DNA of 64,000 bases, taken from positions 1,116,001-1,180,000 of the forward strand of contig NC_005027.1 in assembly GCF_000196115.1 (NCBI RefSeq). Direction: 5' to 3'. Both the position numbers and the translations under genes were made by a program. Below, piece after piece: positions 34,081 through 41,513 of the stretch. The notes under the pieces are model-generated. The model was given only the letters and a program-made list of their open reading frames with translations. It was not told the origin of the DNA and ran no database searches. This DNA comes from Rhodopirellula baltica SH 1 (GTDB lineage: Bacteria > Planctomycetota > Planctomycetia > Pirellulales > Pirellulaceae). Each line of letters begins with the position of its first letter. Within the stretch, counting starts at the first letter, position 1.

Positions 34081-34587
34081 ATGATGGAAAGCTTGCGGTT
34101 TGAATTTCGGAGCGATACAAAAATATGTTATGCAATAGATGACCTGCCAAACAACTCGCTCGAAGGATTGACTTCGTCGAGACTTCGGCCTCACCATCGG
34201 CTACCTATGTGGAATACCTATGCAATAACGCTGGCTGGCACTTCGATCATCGCCATGCTCGTGTTGTCGGTTGCTCTTTCGCCAAGAGAAACATTCTCGG
34301 GAATGCGGGATCTTTTTGACGCCCGTATTGTACGTCGAGCGTTGAAGAGCAGTTTCCGATTTCATATCAGTTCGTTGCTTTGGTTCACCGCATCCGTTGC
34401 GATTGCTATCAGCGTCTTTCAAACATTCGAAGCATCGCCGATCGCCTACGTGGTTGTTCTACTGATAATCGCGATGCTGGCTTTGACACGCGTCGCGTTG
34501 AAATCCATCTTCGAAACTCGAGTAAGACGTCTGCCTCCAAATCCAAAGTTTCCTCATTCCAGTGATATCTCAAACGGTGATGAATGA
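34081..34587 (+). CDS. Small multipass membrane protein, unknown
   Basis: A 168-residue protein with about four hydrophobic segments: MWNTYAITLAGTSIIAMLVL, FHISSLLWFTASVAIAISVF, and ASPIAYVVVLLIIAMLAL. The FRFHISSLLWFTASVAIAIS segment resembles the F.FSLR.LLW.T...A N-terminal helix common to many planctomycete small membrane proteins. ATG at 34081 is preferred; the frame extends to 33988. Function unknown. Confidence 0.6.
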   Translation: MMESLRFEFRSDTKICYAIDDLPNNSLEGLTSSRLRPHHRLPMWNTYAITLAGTSIIAMLVLSVALSPRETFSGMRDLFDARIVRRALKSSFRFHISSLLWFTASVAIAISVFQTFEASPIAYVVVLLIIAMLALTRVALKSIFETRVRRLPPNPKFPHSSDISNGDE

Positions 34588-34750
34588 CGAACTTTGCATC
34601 TCGCAGAGGGAATGACCTGCCTCAACTTTGGTAAATATGAGGGCATTCGCCTTGTGCCGTCCGCCGACATCCAGTGAAAGCCGCCAGTCGATGGAGGCGA
34701 ACGCCGCTTGGCCTACGAAACAGTCGCACTGCGAACACGGAGCTGCTGAC

Positions 34751-35242
34751 ATGAAACTCGGGATACGCACGCTCGGACTCGTTACTGCCACACTTGCTGC
34801 CACCGTTGCGTGGTTCTCGGGGATGGTCACGATTTTCGATGACACGTTTGGCGGTGAGCCGCTGATCGGAATTGTTTTTGCGATGCTCGTGGTGCTATCC
34901 ATCCCAATTGGAATTCTTCTCACGACATTTAGCTTCGCAAAGGATCACAAACGCGAGCATTGGCCGATCGCCGCAGTCAGCAGTGCACTGCTAGTGATGA
35001 TAGGTCTTGCGAGCTACAACGGAGCGTGGCCGCTCGCAAAACTGTTGACCGCCGACTTTGTCCGAGGCACCGCGTTCACGAACAACCCTCGGTTTTGGTG
35101 GATGATGGCACGAGAGGTTCGAGACGCCGGGTTCTATTTGCTTTGCATCGCAGCCATCGTTGCATTTGGCAACTTATTGATCTATGCCGTCCATCGCTTT
35201 TGCGGCAATATCCCACGGCCGAGCGACTCAACTCAAAGTTGA
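34751..35242 (+). CDS. Small four-helix membrane protein, unknown
   Basis: A 163-residue membrane protein. Helices: LGLVTATLAATVAWFSGMVT, LIGIVFAMLVVLSIPIGILL, IAAVSSALLVMIGLASYNGA and AGFYLLCIAAIVAFGNLLIY. ATG at 34751 starts directly before helix 1. No family recognised. It is followed after 57 bases by another small membrane gene (the IS-split one), so the two may form a unit. Confidence 0.65.
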   Translation: MKLGIRTLGLVTATLAATVAWFSGMVTIFDDTFGGEPLIGIVFAMLVVLSIPIGILLTTFSFAKDHKREHWPIAAVSSALLVMIGLASYNGAWPLAKLLTADFVRGTAFTNNPRFWWMMAREVRDAGFYLLCIAAIVAFGNLLIYAVHRFCGNIPRPSDSTQS

Positions 35243-35299
35243 GTCCGCAATCGCAATTGAGCGACCGCACTTCCTTGAATCTCTTCATGCATAGACAAC

Positions 35300-35558
35300 A
35301 TGTCTCGCTCGGCTCGAATTGAAAGAAGGCTCGCTGCCAAACGCAGTTATCAAACGGTGCCGTTTTTGCGTCGCTCTCGCACGCTCGAGTCGATCTTAGC
35401 CACTACCTGTGTCTTGACACTCATCGTTCTTAAGATCGCTTCTCAAGTCGGCCTGTTGTCGGGAAGTGATTCGGTCGGAAAGGCAATGGCTCTGATATGT
35501 TTGCTAGCACTACTTGTTGCTGCACTCAGTGTTTTGTTCATCTGCACGCTGGCTCTAA
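35300..35558 (+). pseudogene. 5' half of a membrane-protein gene split by insertion sequences
   Basis: ATG at 35300 opens a basic N-terminus (MSRSARIERRLAAKRSYQTV) and two hydrophobic helices (ESILATTCVLTLIVLKIASQ, ALICLLALLVAALSVLFICT). The frame runs into the insertion sequence at 35559 after the CTAA target site (35555-35558). The other half resumes in frame at 38062. Joined, the intact protein would be ~137 residues with three helices. The codons after 35558 belong to the IS, not to this gene. Confidence 0.8.
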
Positions 35559-36515
35559 GAACCTATCCGGTAACCCAATTAAGTCGTAAGTCTATATTTG
35601 AACGGAGGTTGATCACCGGTTGGAGCAAGTCGCCTAAGCATGCGTCCGATCGAAGCGACATGGATCATTGCTTCGCTTGATTCTGTCCGGTGTTCATAGT
35701 CGCGACTGAGTCGCCGCCAACGTCCAAACCAACTGAATGTTCGTTCCACTACCCAACGTTTCGGAAGCAACACAAATCCCTTTGCTCCCTTGGGTCGCCG
35801 AATGACCTCCAGCTTCCAAGTCAGATTCGCTTGACGACCGAGCCAGGAATTCAAAGCGTGATTGTGGTACTTCGAATCGGCCCAGATAACTTGTAGTCGT
35901 GATTGCTTTGATTGCGAAAGCTGCTTCAGCACCGGCCTAGCCGCATAGGCATCGTCGACCGATGCGATCGTCACCGTGACAGCAAGTAGCAGACCGAGCG
36001 TGTCGACCACAATGTTTCGCTTTCGCCCCGTGATTTTCTTGCCTCCGTCGTATCCTCGGCTTCCACTTCGTTCGCTTGTCTTGACGCTTTGGCTGTCGAT
36101 ACTGCCCGCGCTGGGTTCCAGTTCTTCACTCGGCGCCTCCAGCATTCGAATCGCCCCAACGAGTCGCTCGTTGACTTTTCGCAGGGTGCCATCATCACGC
36201 CACTTGGCGAAGTAGTCGTACACCGTGCTCTTGGGAAGAAGGTCATGAGGGAGCATGTCCCACTGGCAGCCGCTACGGCATTGGTAGAGGATCGTGTTGA
36301 CGACTTCACGCATATCCACAGTGCGTGGCCGACCGCCCTTTCGACTCTTGCGAGGCTGCGGAATCAACTCGCAGATGATCTCCCACTGCTGATCAGTCAA
36401 GTCGCTTGGATATCGTTTTCGTCCACCGTCGTTCATCGCACACTCCGTTGCTTCGAGGAACACAAAGTGTGGTGATTACTGGCGTTTTCGAGAAGTCCAG
36501 TTTCCGGATAGGTTC
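35559..36515 (-). mobile_element. IS5-family (IS427-like) insertion sequence, complete
   Basis: The ends are inverted repeats: GAACCTATCCGGTAAC at the left and, read inward from the right, GAACCTATCCGGAAAC. The element is 957 bases and is flanked by a TAA direct repeat (35556-35558 and 36516-36518), which fits the TNA target duplication of the IS427 group. It carries one transposase gene. It inserted exactly at the left junction of the IS701-type element that follows, so it is the younger of the two. Confidence 0.88.
35579..36436 (-). CDS. IS5-family transposase
   Basis: A 285-residue DDE transposase. It starts MNDGGRKRYPSDLTDQQW, the usual opening of the IS427 group, with SGCQWDMLPHDLLPKSTVYD as helix-turn-helix/insertion region. 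The catalytic residues are in GSIDSQSVKTSE (D), VIWADSKYHNHAL (D) and RWVVERTFSWFGRWRRLSRD (E). The frame has no stops, so it looks functional. ATG at 36436 is preferred over 36463. Confidence 0.92.
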   Translation of the reverse strand: MNDGGRKRYPSDLTDQQWEIICELIPQPRKSRKGGRPRTVDMREVVNTILYQCRSGCQWDMLPHDLLPKSTVYDYFAKWRDDGTLRKVNERLVGAIRMLEAPSEELEPSAGSIDSQSVKTSERSGSRGYDGGKKITGRKRNIVVDTLGLLLAVTVTIASVDDAYAARPVLKQLSQSKQSRLQVIWADSKYHNHALNSWLGRQANLTWKLEVIRRPKGAKGFVLLPKRWVVERTFSWFGRWRRLSRDYEHRTESSEAMIHVASIGRMLRRLAPTGDQPPFKYRLTT

Positions 36516-36518
36516 TAA

Positions 36519-38061
36519 TACTACAGCGCTAAGTTTTGGGCCATCGGCATCGTGTGATGCTTTCGGGGTCGATACCGAGTTCGGCGTATCTGTCGAGCTT
36601 CGTTTGCGTATGGCTGATGCGAGCCGCTACGTTGCGTGATTGATGGTAGTTGATCCGTGAGGCGACCTGATCAAGCAACATGCGACGACTCTCACGAGGG
36701 AGTGACCAGCTGACAACGATTGCGTCGACCGCGTCGCGAATTTGCTGAATTGTCCACTCCGGATTTTTTTTCCCGCTCCTGCTGGCAGGTTTGCGAAAGA
36801 AACAGATAGCTCAACGACGTGATGATCAAGTGGCGTTTCAGACCCAAATATCGGCGCCCCTCGTAACAGTCTAAGCCGACCTCTTGTTTCTGATCCTCGA
36901 AACAACGTTCCACTCGCCATCGCTGAAACGCAACCTGTAGCAGCATCGCCATCGAAGCGAACTCGCTCGCGTTGCTGACGAAGAATTTCAGTTCGCCGTC
37001 AAGCACGTTTCTCGCGACCACCAACCACAGAGACAGCCCCGGTAGTCCGTCGCTGCCTTTGAGTGTGACGCGAACCCGCTTGGCTTCCCAGATGATGGGA
37101 CCTTTCTCGCCGTCTTTGACGCGGTAGCGTTTCCAGCGTTTCGCTTTCATCGCTTCGCCGTGCCAGAACACTGTTTCAACACTTCGCGGCGAACTTTCCC
37201 CGCTCTTGACGCGGGGTGTCTTGCGACCTCGGCCGCGGCCGCCCTTGCGATAGGGCTGCTCGGTCACTTCGGGATGCTTCTCCCAAACCGAAAACGTTCG
37301 CGGCACTTCAAGCACAAACTTCTGATCGCGGTCGGCAAGAGCTTCCAGGAATCCAGGTTTACCGCCGTAGCCTTCGTCAGCGGTTAGCCAAGGATATTCA
37401 ATCCCCTCCTCCTTACTGCGATCAAGCAATTCCAACGCGATCTGCCACTTGGGGCGATAGACCATCTCATCGGGAATGCCGGCGGCGGCACAACGCTCGC
37501 GGTCGTTACTCCAGCTCTCGGGGAGGAACAGTTCACCATCGACCATGCAGTGAAAGTCTTCGTTCGCCGCAGCCAGATGAACCGTGACGATACAGTTCTC
37601 CTGCTTGCCGACTTTGCCGCACCACTGTCGTTGCACGCCAGGCGTTTTGTCGCCCTTCTTGACGTCGCTGGTTTCGTCAATGATCGCGACAGTGTTCTTG
37701 TTGACATGCTCATCACGGACGATGTGGATCAGCCTCCTGCGAAGTCCATCTTCGTCCCACCGATGCTGGGCGATAAATTCCTGCAAGGTTCGCACCGGTG
37801 TACCGGCTTGCAACGCAATCGGCTCCACACTCTTGGCGTCCAGGTCGGAAAGTTGACCACGGACATAGGTCGTCAAATGAGCCCTCGTGTCGCTTCGTCG
37901 AAAACAATCGCCAAAGCGAGCCAAGTAAGCATTTAACCGATCTTCGAGTTGTTCCAGTTCAGCGACATCCATGCCAAGCTCTCCGTGCAGCAAACAAAAT
38001 CTCCAGCTGCTATTCTCAGCGAAAAGCCCGGCCCTCTACAACACCATTTATCGCTGTAGTA
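36519..38061 (-). mobile_element. IS701-family insertion sequence
   Basis: The element is 1543 bases with ends TACTACAGCGCTAAG (left) and, read inward from the right, TACTACAGCGATAAA. The target duplication is CTAA: 35555-35558 on the left, now displaced by the younger IS, and 38062-38065 on the right. CTAA fits the 4-bp YTAR preference of IS701 elements. It disrupts the membrane-protein gene that begins at 35300. The transposase gene carries a reading-frame break in an A8 run. Confidence 0.88.
36529..37993 (-). CDS. IS701-family transposase with a frame break at an A8 tract
   Basis: Frame 0 runs from 37993 to 36692 (433 codons) with family motifs VAIIDETSDVKKGDKTPGVQ-RQWCGKVGKQENC, YPWLTADEGYGGKPGFLEAL and FQRWRVERCFEDQKQEVGLD. 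At 36764-36771 (eight As on the coding strand) the conserved sequence leaves frame 0. The homologous C-terminus, NPEWTIQQIRDAVDAIVVSW through SHTQTKLDRYAELGIDPESI, continues in another frame for 78 codons to a TAG at 36529, inside the left inverted repeat. Reaching it needs loss of one A (a +1 shift). This is either slippage-dependent expression, a disabling indel, or a sequencing error. Confidence 0.85.
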
Positions 38062-38217
38062 CTAACTGGGCCGGTTTACAAAAATCAGCTCGATTTTGCT
38101 ACCGGCGAACTTGAAACGTATGGGCCAATCGACAAGTTTGCGGCCATTGTATTGGCCGCCCTGATTATCGGTACGCTTGGCTACATCGCATGCCGCTTTC
38201 TGGATGTTTTTGTGTAG
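38062..38217 (+). pseudogene. 3' half of the IS-split membrane-protein gene
   Basis: Starting with the right CTAA target copy, the frame reads LTGPVYKNQLDFATGELETY then GPIDKFAAIVLAALIIGTLG and ends YIACRFLDVFV-stop. It is the exact in-frame continuation of the 35300 fragment after removal of both insertion sequences and one CTAA copy. It contains the third hydrophobic helix. Nothing in the current arrangement would start translation here. Confidence 0.8.
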
Positions 38218-38305
38218 CTTCGTATGGCGCCGCCAGGATTTGGCTTCATCTGCCTTTGATCACGCGGTAGGTTCAGACGGAGCCAACCGAGACTGTGGAA
38301 CTAAG

Positions 38306-38584
38306 ATGAACGACGATCCGCCAATGTTGAAGTTTGATGAACACCGCGAGTCGGCGAACGCGGACGCTCGAGTTCGATGTCCAAAATGCGGCAGTCGCAT
38401 CTTTATGCACGACATGCGATGCGAGCACTGCGGAATCCATTTCGAAGGTGAAACTTGGGAGTTCTCTCCATCGACAAAGCAAAGCCTGCATTCAACGATG
38501 CTGGGTTCAGCGAGATGGATCCTGATTGTCGCTGTCGTTGTTTTATTGTGTCTGATTCTGTCCGCATTCTTCCGGCCGCTTTGA
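38306..38584 (+). CDS. Small zinc-ribbon protein with C-terminal membrane helix
   Basis: A 92-residue protein. Two CxxC knuckles (VRCPKCGSRIF and MRCEHCGIHFEGE) form a zinc ribbon at residues ~24-47, and a single C-terminal helix (ARWILIVAVVVLLCLILSAF) anchors it, with the ribbon probably cytoplasmic. ATG at 38306 gives the compact form. This tail-anchored zinc-ribbon layout is common in planctomycetes, with unknown roles. Confidence 0.7.
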   Translation: MNDDPPMLKFDEHRESANADARVRCPKCGSRIFMHDMRCEHCGIHFEGETWEFSPSTKQSLHSTMLGSARWILIVAVVVLLCLILSAFFRPL

Positions 38585-38760
38585 TCGGCGGCGATACTTT
38601 CGTGACGATTTCGGCGGAAGTGATTCGCATGAGTCGATTGTGAATCGGAAAATTCACAATCGTCGTTGAGCAATGTTTTGCAAAGTATTTCATCGACTGT
38701 GTTGGATAAGTCGAGTGCCCCTTAAACCGACCATCAGATACTGCTAGAGAGGTTCCTTCC

Positions 38761-39291
38761 TTGAATCGTGTTAATCGAAACGTCGCTAGTTACCTGTTGC
38801 TGTTGTTAATTGCGGTTGGCTGGCCACCCATCTATTCGTTGTATATCCATCCGCATCTGCAGCAGCGGATTGACAGCCGGAATGTTTCGACCGATGAGTT
38901 GATGAACCTTCTCCACGCGAAGAGGTACACCATCGAAATCCCACCGGAACTTGACGGGCAAGTGCTTACCTTCGATGTGACGGTCAATGGAGAAACGACC
39001 CAAGGAGGCGGTACCACCGTGGAAGGTGGATCCACGGTCGTCTTGCTACTGCGTCGCGACCAGAAGTCGAGGAAGATTGAGTACTGTTGGTCAGCCGGAA
39101 GCACACTGGCCCGCGGAGTCCTGGACGATCCTCTCTCTGATGCGGGCGTAACAAGCTGGAGAAACGAAGGGCTGATCAAACCTGGCGATTGGCTTTTGCG
39201 CGGTGGCAAGGAGCGCGTCAATGTGTTCCCAGCTACCGAACCTGCTGAGTTCGAGTTGCGTCTGGTATTTCAGTCTGTGAGTGCGGTTTGA
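38761..39291 (+). CDS. Membrane-anchored hypothetical protein
   Basis: A 176-residue protein with one N-terminal helix (VASYLLLLLIAVGWPPIYSL) and a beta-rich extracytoplasmic part: YTIEIPPELDGQVLTFDVTV, GSTVVLLLRRDQKSRKIEYC and AEFELRLVFQSVSAV. The start is TTG at 38761. No family recognised. The gap before it (38585-38760) shows no feature. Confidence 0.6.
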   Translation: MNRVNRNVASYLLLLLIAVGWPPIYSLYIHPHLQQRIDSRNVSTDELMNLLHAKRYTIEIPPELDGQVLTFDVTVNGETTQGGGTTVEGGSTVVLLLRRDQKSRKIEYCWSAGSTLARGVLDDPLSDAGVTSWRNEGLIKPGDWLLRGGKERVNVFPATEPAEFELRLVFQSVSAV

Positions 39292-39366
39292 GAGCACGAA
39301 TCTCGTCGGACGCCTGCGTTCAACAGATAGTGAGACAGTTTGCATTCGGCCAGCGAGACGCCCGCG

Positions 39367-40002
39367 ATGAAATATGAGCGATGGAGAGACGAACTGTTTG
39401 AATTACCGCCTGGAAGCGACCCGGTAATGCACGAGCGGTCAGAGAGCTTCTACGATGTTTCGGCGGAAATTGCATTTGATTACGTCGATCAAATGCTGGT
39501 TGACCCAGAGGTTCACGTTTTGTTCACAAAGGATCAACTCGGTAAAGGCATCAACACCGTCTATTCAAATTGCTGCAGCAATCTTCCGTTTCTCTACACG
39601 TCGGATTGTAGTGAAGATCGGAGAATCGTGGGGATTCGCAACCTGTCGAATCTCTATCAAAACTTTTTCAACCGGCACTGCACTGGTAGAGTGACCGACA
39701 TCGGTAACTCCCGGGACGACGGTCCAATGGGATTCATCTGTTACATGTTCTGGGACGTTTTCGTTTTGTACCCTGGCAATGCAACATCGGGGATGGTCGA
39801 CGCTGCGATCGATGTCATGCGTTTGGTTCTTCAAACGAATCATGACAATAGCCTGGTGTCTGCCATCCACGGACTCGGTCACTGGGCATCCACTGTGCCC
39901 GAGGCGGTCTCGATATTGAAACATTGGTGTCAAAAGCCGACGACGCAGAATCAATCGGTCGTGCAATACGCTCGCGCGGCTACGTCGGGGATGATACATT
40001 GA
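39367..40002 (+). CDS. Hypothetical soluble protein in accessory block
   Basis: A 211-residue alpha-helical protein of unknown family. Segments such as YDVSAEIAFDYVDQMLVDPE, GIRNLSNLYQNFFNRHCTGR, MGFICYMFWDVFVLYPGN, and LVSAIHGLGHWASTVPEAVS suggest a compact helical repeat fold. ATG at 39367 is preferred; the frame begins at TTG 39340. It has no export signal. Seven cysteines are scattered without a metal motif. It ends directly before the second GGTGTCGGACACC palindrome. Confidence 0.6.
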   Translation: MKYERWRDELFELPPGSDPVMHERSESFYDVSAEIAFDYVDQMLVDPEVHVLFTKDQLGKGINTVYSNCCSNLPFLYTSDCSEDRRIVGIRNLSNLYQNFFNRHCTGRVTDIGNSRDDGPMGFICYMFWDVFVLYPGNATSGMVDAAIDVMRLVLQTNHDNSLVSAIHGLGHWASTVPEAVSILKHWCQKPTTQNQSVVQYARAATSGMIH

Positions 40003-40009
40003 GCCCCAA

Positions 40010-40030
40010 AAAAGGTGTCGGACACCTTTT
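40010..40030. repeat. Perfect 21-bp palindrome, copy 2
   Basis: Identical to the palindrome at 33721, including the following CCG, and in the same orientation. It begins about 8 bases after the stop of the preceding gene, so a terminator role is possible. The two copies bracket a 6.3-kb stretch containing both insertion sequences. Confidence 0.7.
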
Positions 40031-40163
40031 CCGTGTCCAAAGTTTCCTTTGAGCTTTGAAACACCTGTTACTTGCTGTGTGCGTCCGGTAGCGTTTGCCG
40101 CACAACGCGGAACGCATGTCATGCTGGAGCCCTCTTTGCTCATTGCATTGGAAAGCATCGAAA

Positions 40164-40949
40164 TTGAACCAAGAAACTACACCGACTCCATCGCGTCGGC
40201 CACGCCGTCGCCGAGTCATTCACTTGCTCATTGGCTTGGCAGTCGCCTGGGGCCTTTTGGCGTACCTGGTGGCCCCTTTTGTATGGAAGGATATCGCGTG
40301 GATGGACCCTGCATTGGATGCTGTGCCACGGATCACAGAAACAAGCGATCGTCATCCAGGTGACCCGCTGAATGTGGAGTTGATCGGCACGAAGTTCCAG
40401 CTCGAATCAACCATGAACGCCGCGGGCTGGTACACGGCGTCTGCACTGGGAGTCAAAAGCGACCTAGAGATTGCGGCTGACACGATTCTTTCGAGGCCGG
40501 ATGATGCTGCGCCGGTTAGCAGTTTGTATCTCGATGGACGCAAGGAAGACTTTGCTTTTGAGCAACCGGTCGGCGATAACCCACGGCATCGACATCACGT
40601 GCGTTTTTGGAAGAGTAACGAGTTGAGCGAAGATGGAAGACCGAAATGGATCGGAGCGGCAGTCTACGATGAGCACGTCGGCCTCAGCCGAACAACGGGA
40701 CAAATCACACATGTCACTGCCGCGGATGTTGATGCGGAGCGGGACTACCTCTTCGAATGCTTGGAGAAAACGGGACAACTCGAATCAACGTTCATTGTGC
40801 GTGGATTCCATTCAAAACGCTCCGGTCGAAACGGAGGCGGTGATCTCTGGGAAACCGATGGTGACCTCTATCGAGGCGTGATTCGCGCGACAAACGAACC
40901 CGTCGTGTCCGCTCAAGATGGAGAGGCATCAAACGCTTCCCGCCTTTGA
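40164..40949 (+). CDS. LssY C-terminal-domain-like membrane-anchored protein
   Basis: A ~261-residue protein. A basic stretch (PSRRPRRRRVIHLLIGLAVA) leads into one membrane helix ending near LVAPFVW. The rest matches the LssY_C domain pattern: DPLNVELIGTKFQLESTMNA-AGWYTA, PVSSLYLDGRKEDFAFEQPV, RHRHHVRFWKS, KWIGAAVYDEHVGLSRTTGQ and THVTAADVDAERDYL. LssY_C occurs alone or fused to DedA/PAP2 membrane domains; its activity is not known. The start is uncertain (TTG 40164, ATG 40116 or 40095). Confidence 0.7.
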   Translation: MNQETTPTPSRRPRRRRVIHLLIGLAVAWGLLAYLVAPFVWKDIAWMDPALDAVPRITETSDRHPGDPLNVELIGTKFQLESTMNAAGWYTASALGVKSDLEIAADTILSRPDDAAPVSSLYLDGRKEDFAFEQPVGDNPRHRHHVRFWKSNELSEDGRPKWIGAAVYDEHVGLSRTTGQITHVTAADVDAERDYLFECLEKTGQLESTFIVRGFHSKRSGRNGGGDLWETDGDLYRGVIRATNEPVVSAQDGEASNASRL

Positions 40950-41486
40950 CGAGCACGAGCCTCGGCGAAGAGCGTTGCCCACTATGTTTCTGAGACAGAA
41001 TCGTGGTCGATGGCCAGTTTTTCGAAACTTACACCTGCTGCGCGCATTCAAGGACCGTAGGGGCGTTGGGCCCGGGCAACCATCGATAGGCTGTTTCGCG
41101 ATCCACCAGACCAGCGAATAGCGAATCTCGATGAACTTGCACGACGAGAAAAGAAGAGAAGGCTGAAGCCGTTCGTTGGGATCTCAGGCACCCGCGACAT
41201 TTCCGGTACCGACCACCAAGACTTCTTCCGCCTGATGCCACCCGGCGACAAGCGTTTGCTGTGGTTTCATGACGCGTCTCACTCCAGTTTTTCCGATCCC
41301 ACCGGCGGTCCACGTAGACTTCCGAACACAGACACAGACGTGACCAACGCTCTAAAAAACATGGTTCCCCGGGTCTTGGACAAGTACCTTCTCGACAAGG
41401 GCGAACTGGATCAGACGAACCGCGATGAATTGATCAAGCGAAGTCTTGGTGGATCCGTCCGGCAAATTGAGTGGAAAGTGAAGTGA
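40950..41486 (+). pseudogene. Remnant of an exported alpha/beta hydrolase-like gene
   Basis: One frame reads continuously as protein from about 40950: SAKSVAHYVSETESWSM, KLTPAARIQGP, then an in-frame TAG at 41058, then [36 protein letters not shown], and [20 protein letters not shown] to the stop at 41486. The FHDASHSSF segment resembles the catalytic-histidine loop of planctomycete dienelactone-hydrolase-like enzymes. The N-terminal nucleophile region is missing. With one nonsense codon and no start, I call it a decayed fragment; a short expressed form from ATG 41235 (83 codons) cannot be excluded. Confidence 0.5.
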
Positions 41487-41513
41487 GCCAAGCGGTGTTC
41501 TGTTCGCCTGAGA

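Noticed and set aside
36627-36920. Separate minus-strand frame at the end of the IS701 transposase
   Set aside because: It is the frame reached by a -1 shift at the A8 run and is not homologous to transposases; the conserved C-terminus is in the other frame.
32134-41486. Integron-like cassette array
   Set aside because: Small same-strand genes suggested it, but I found no repeated attC-type sites and no integrase.
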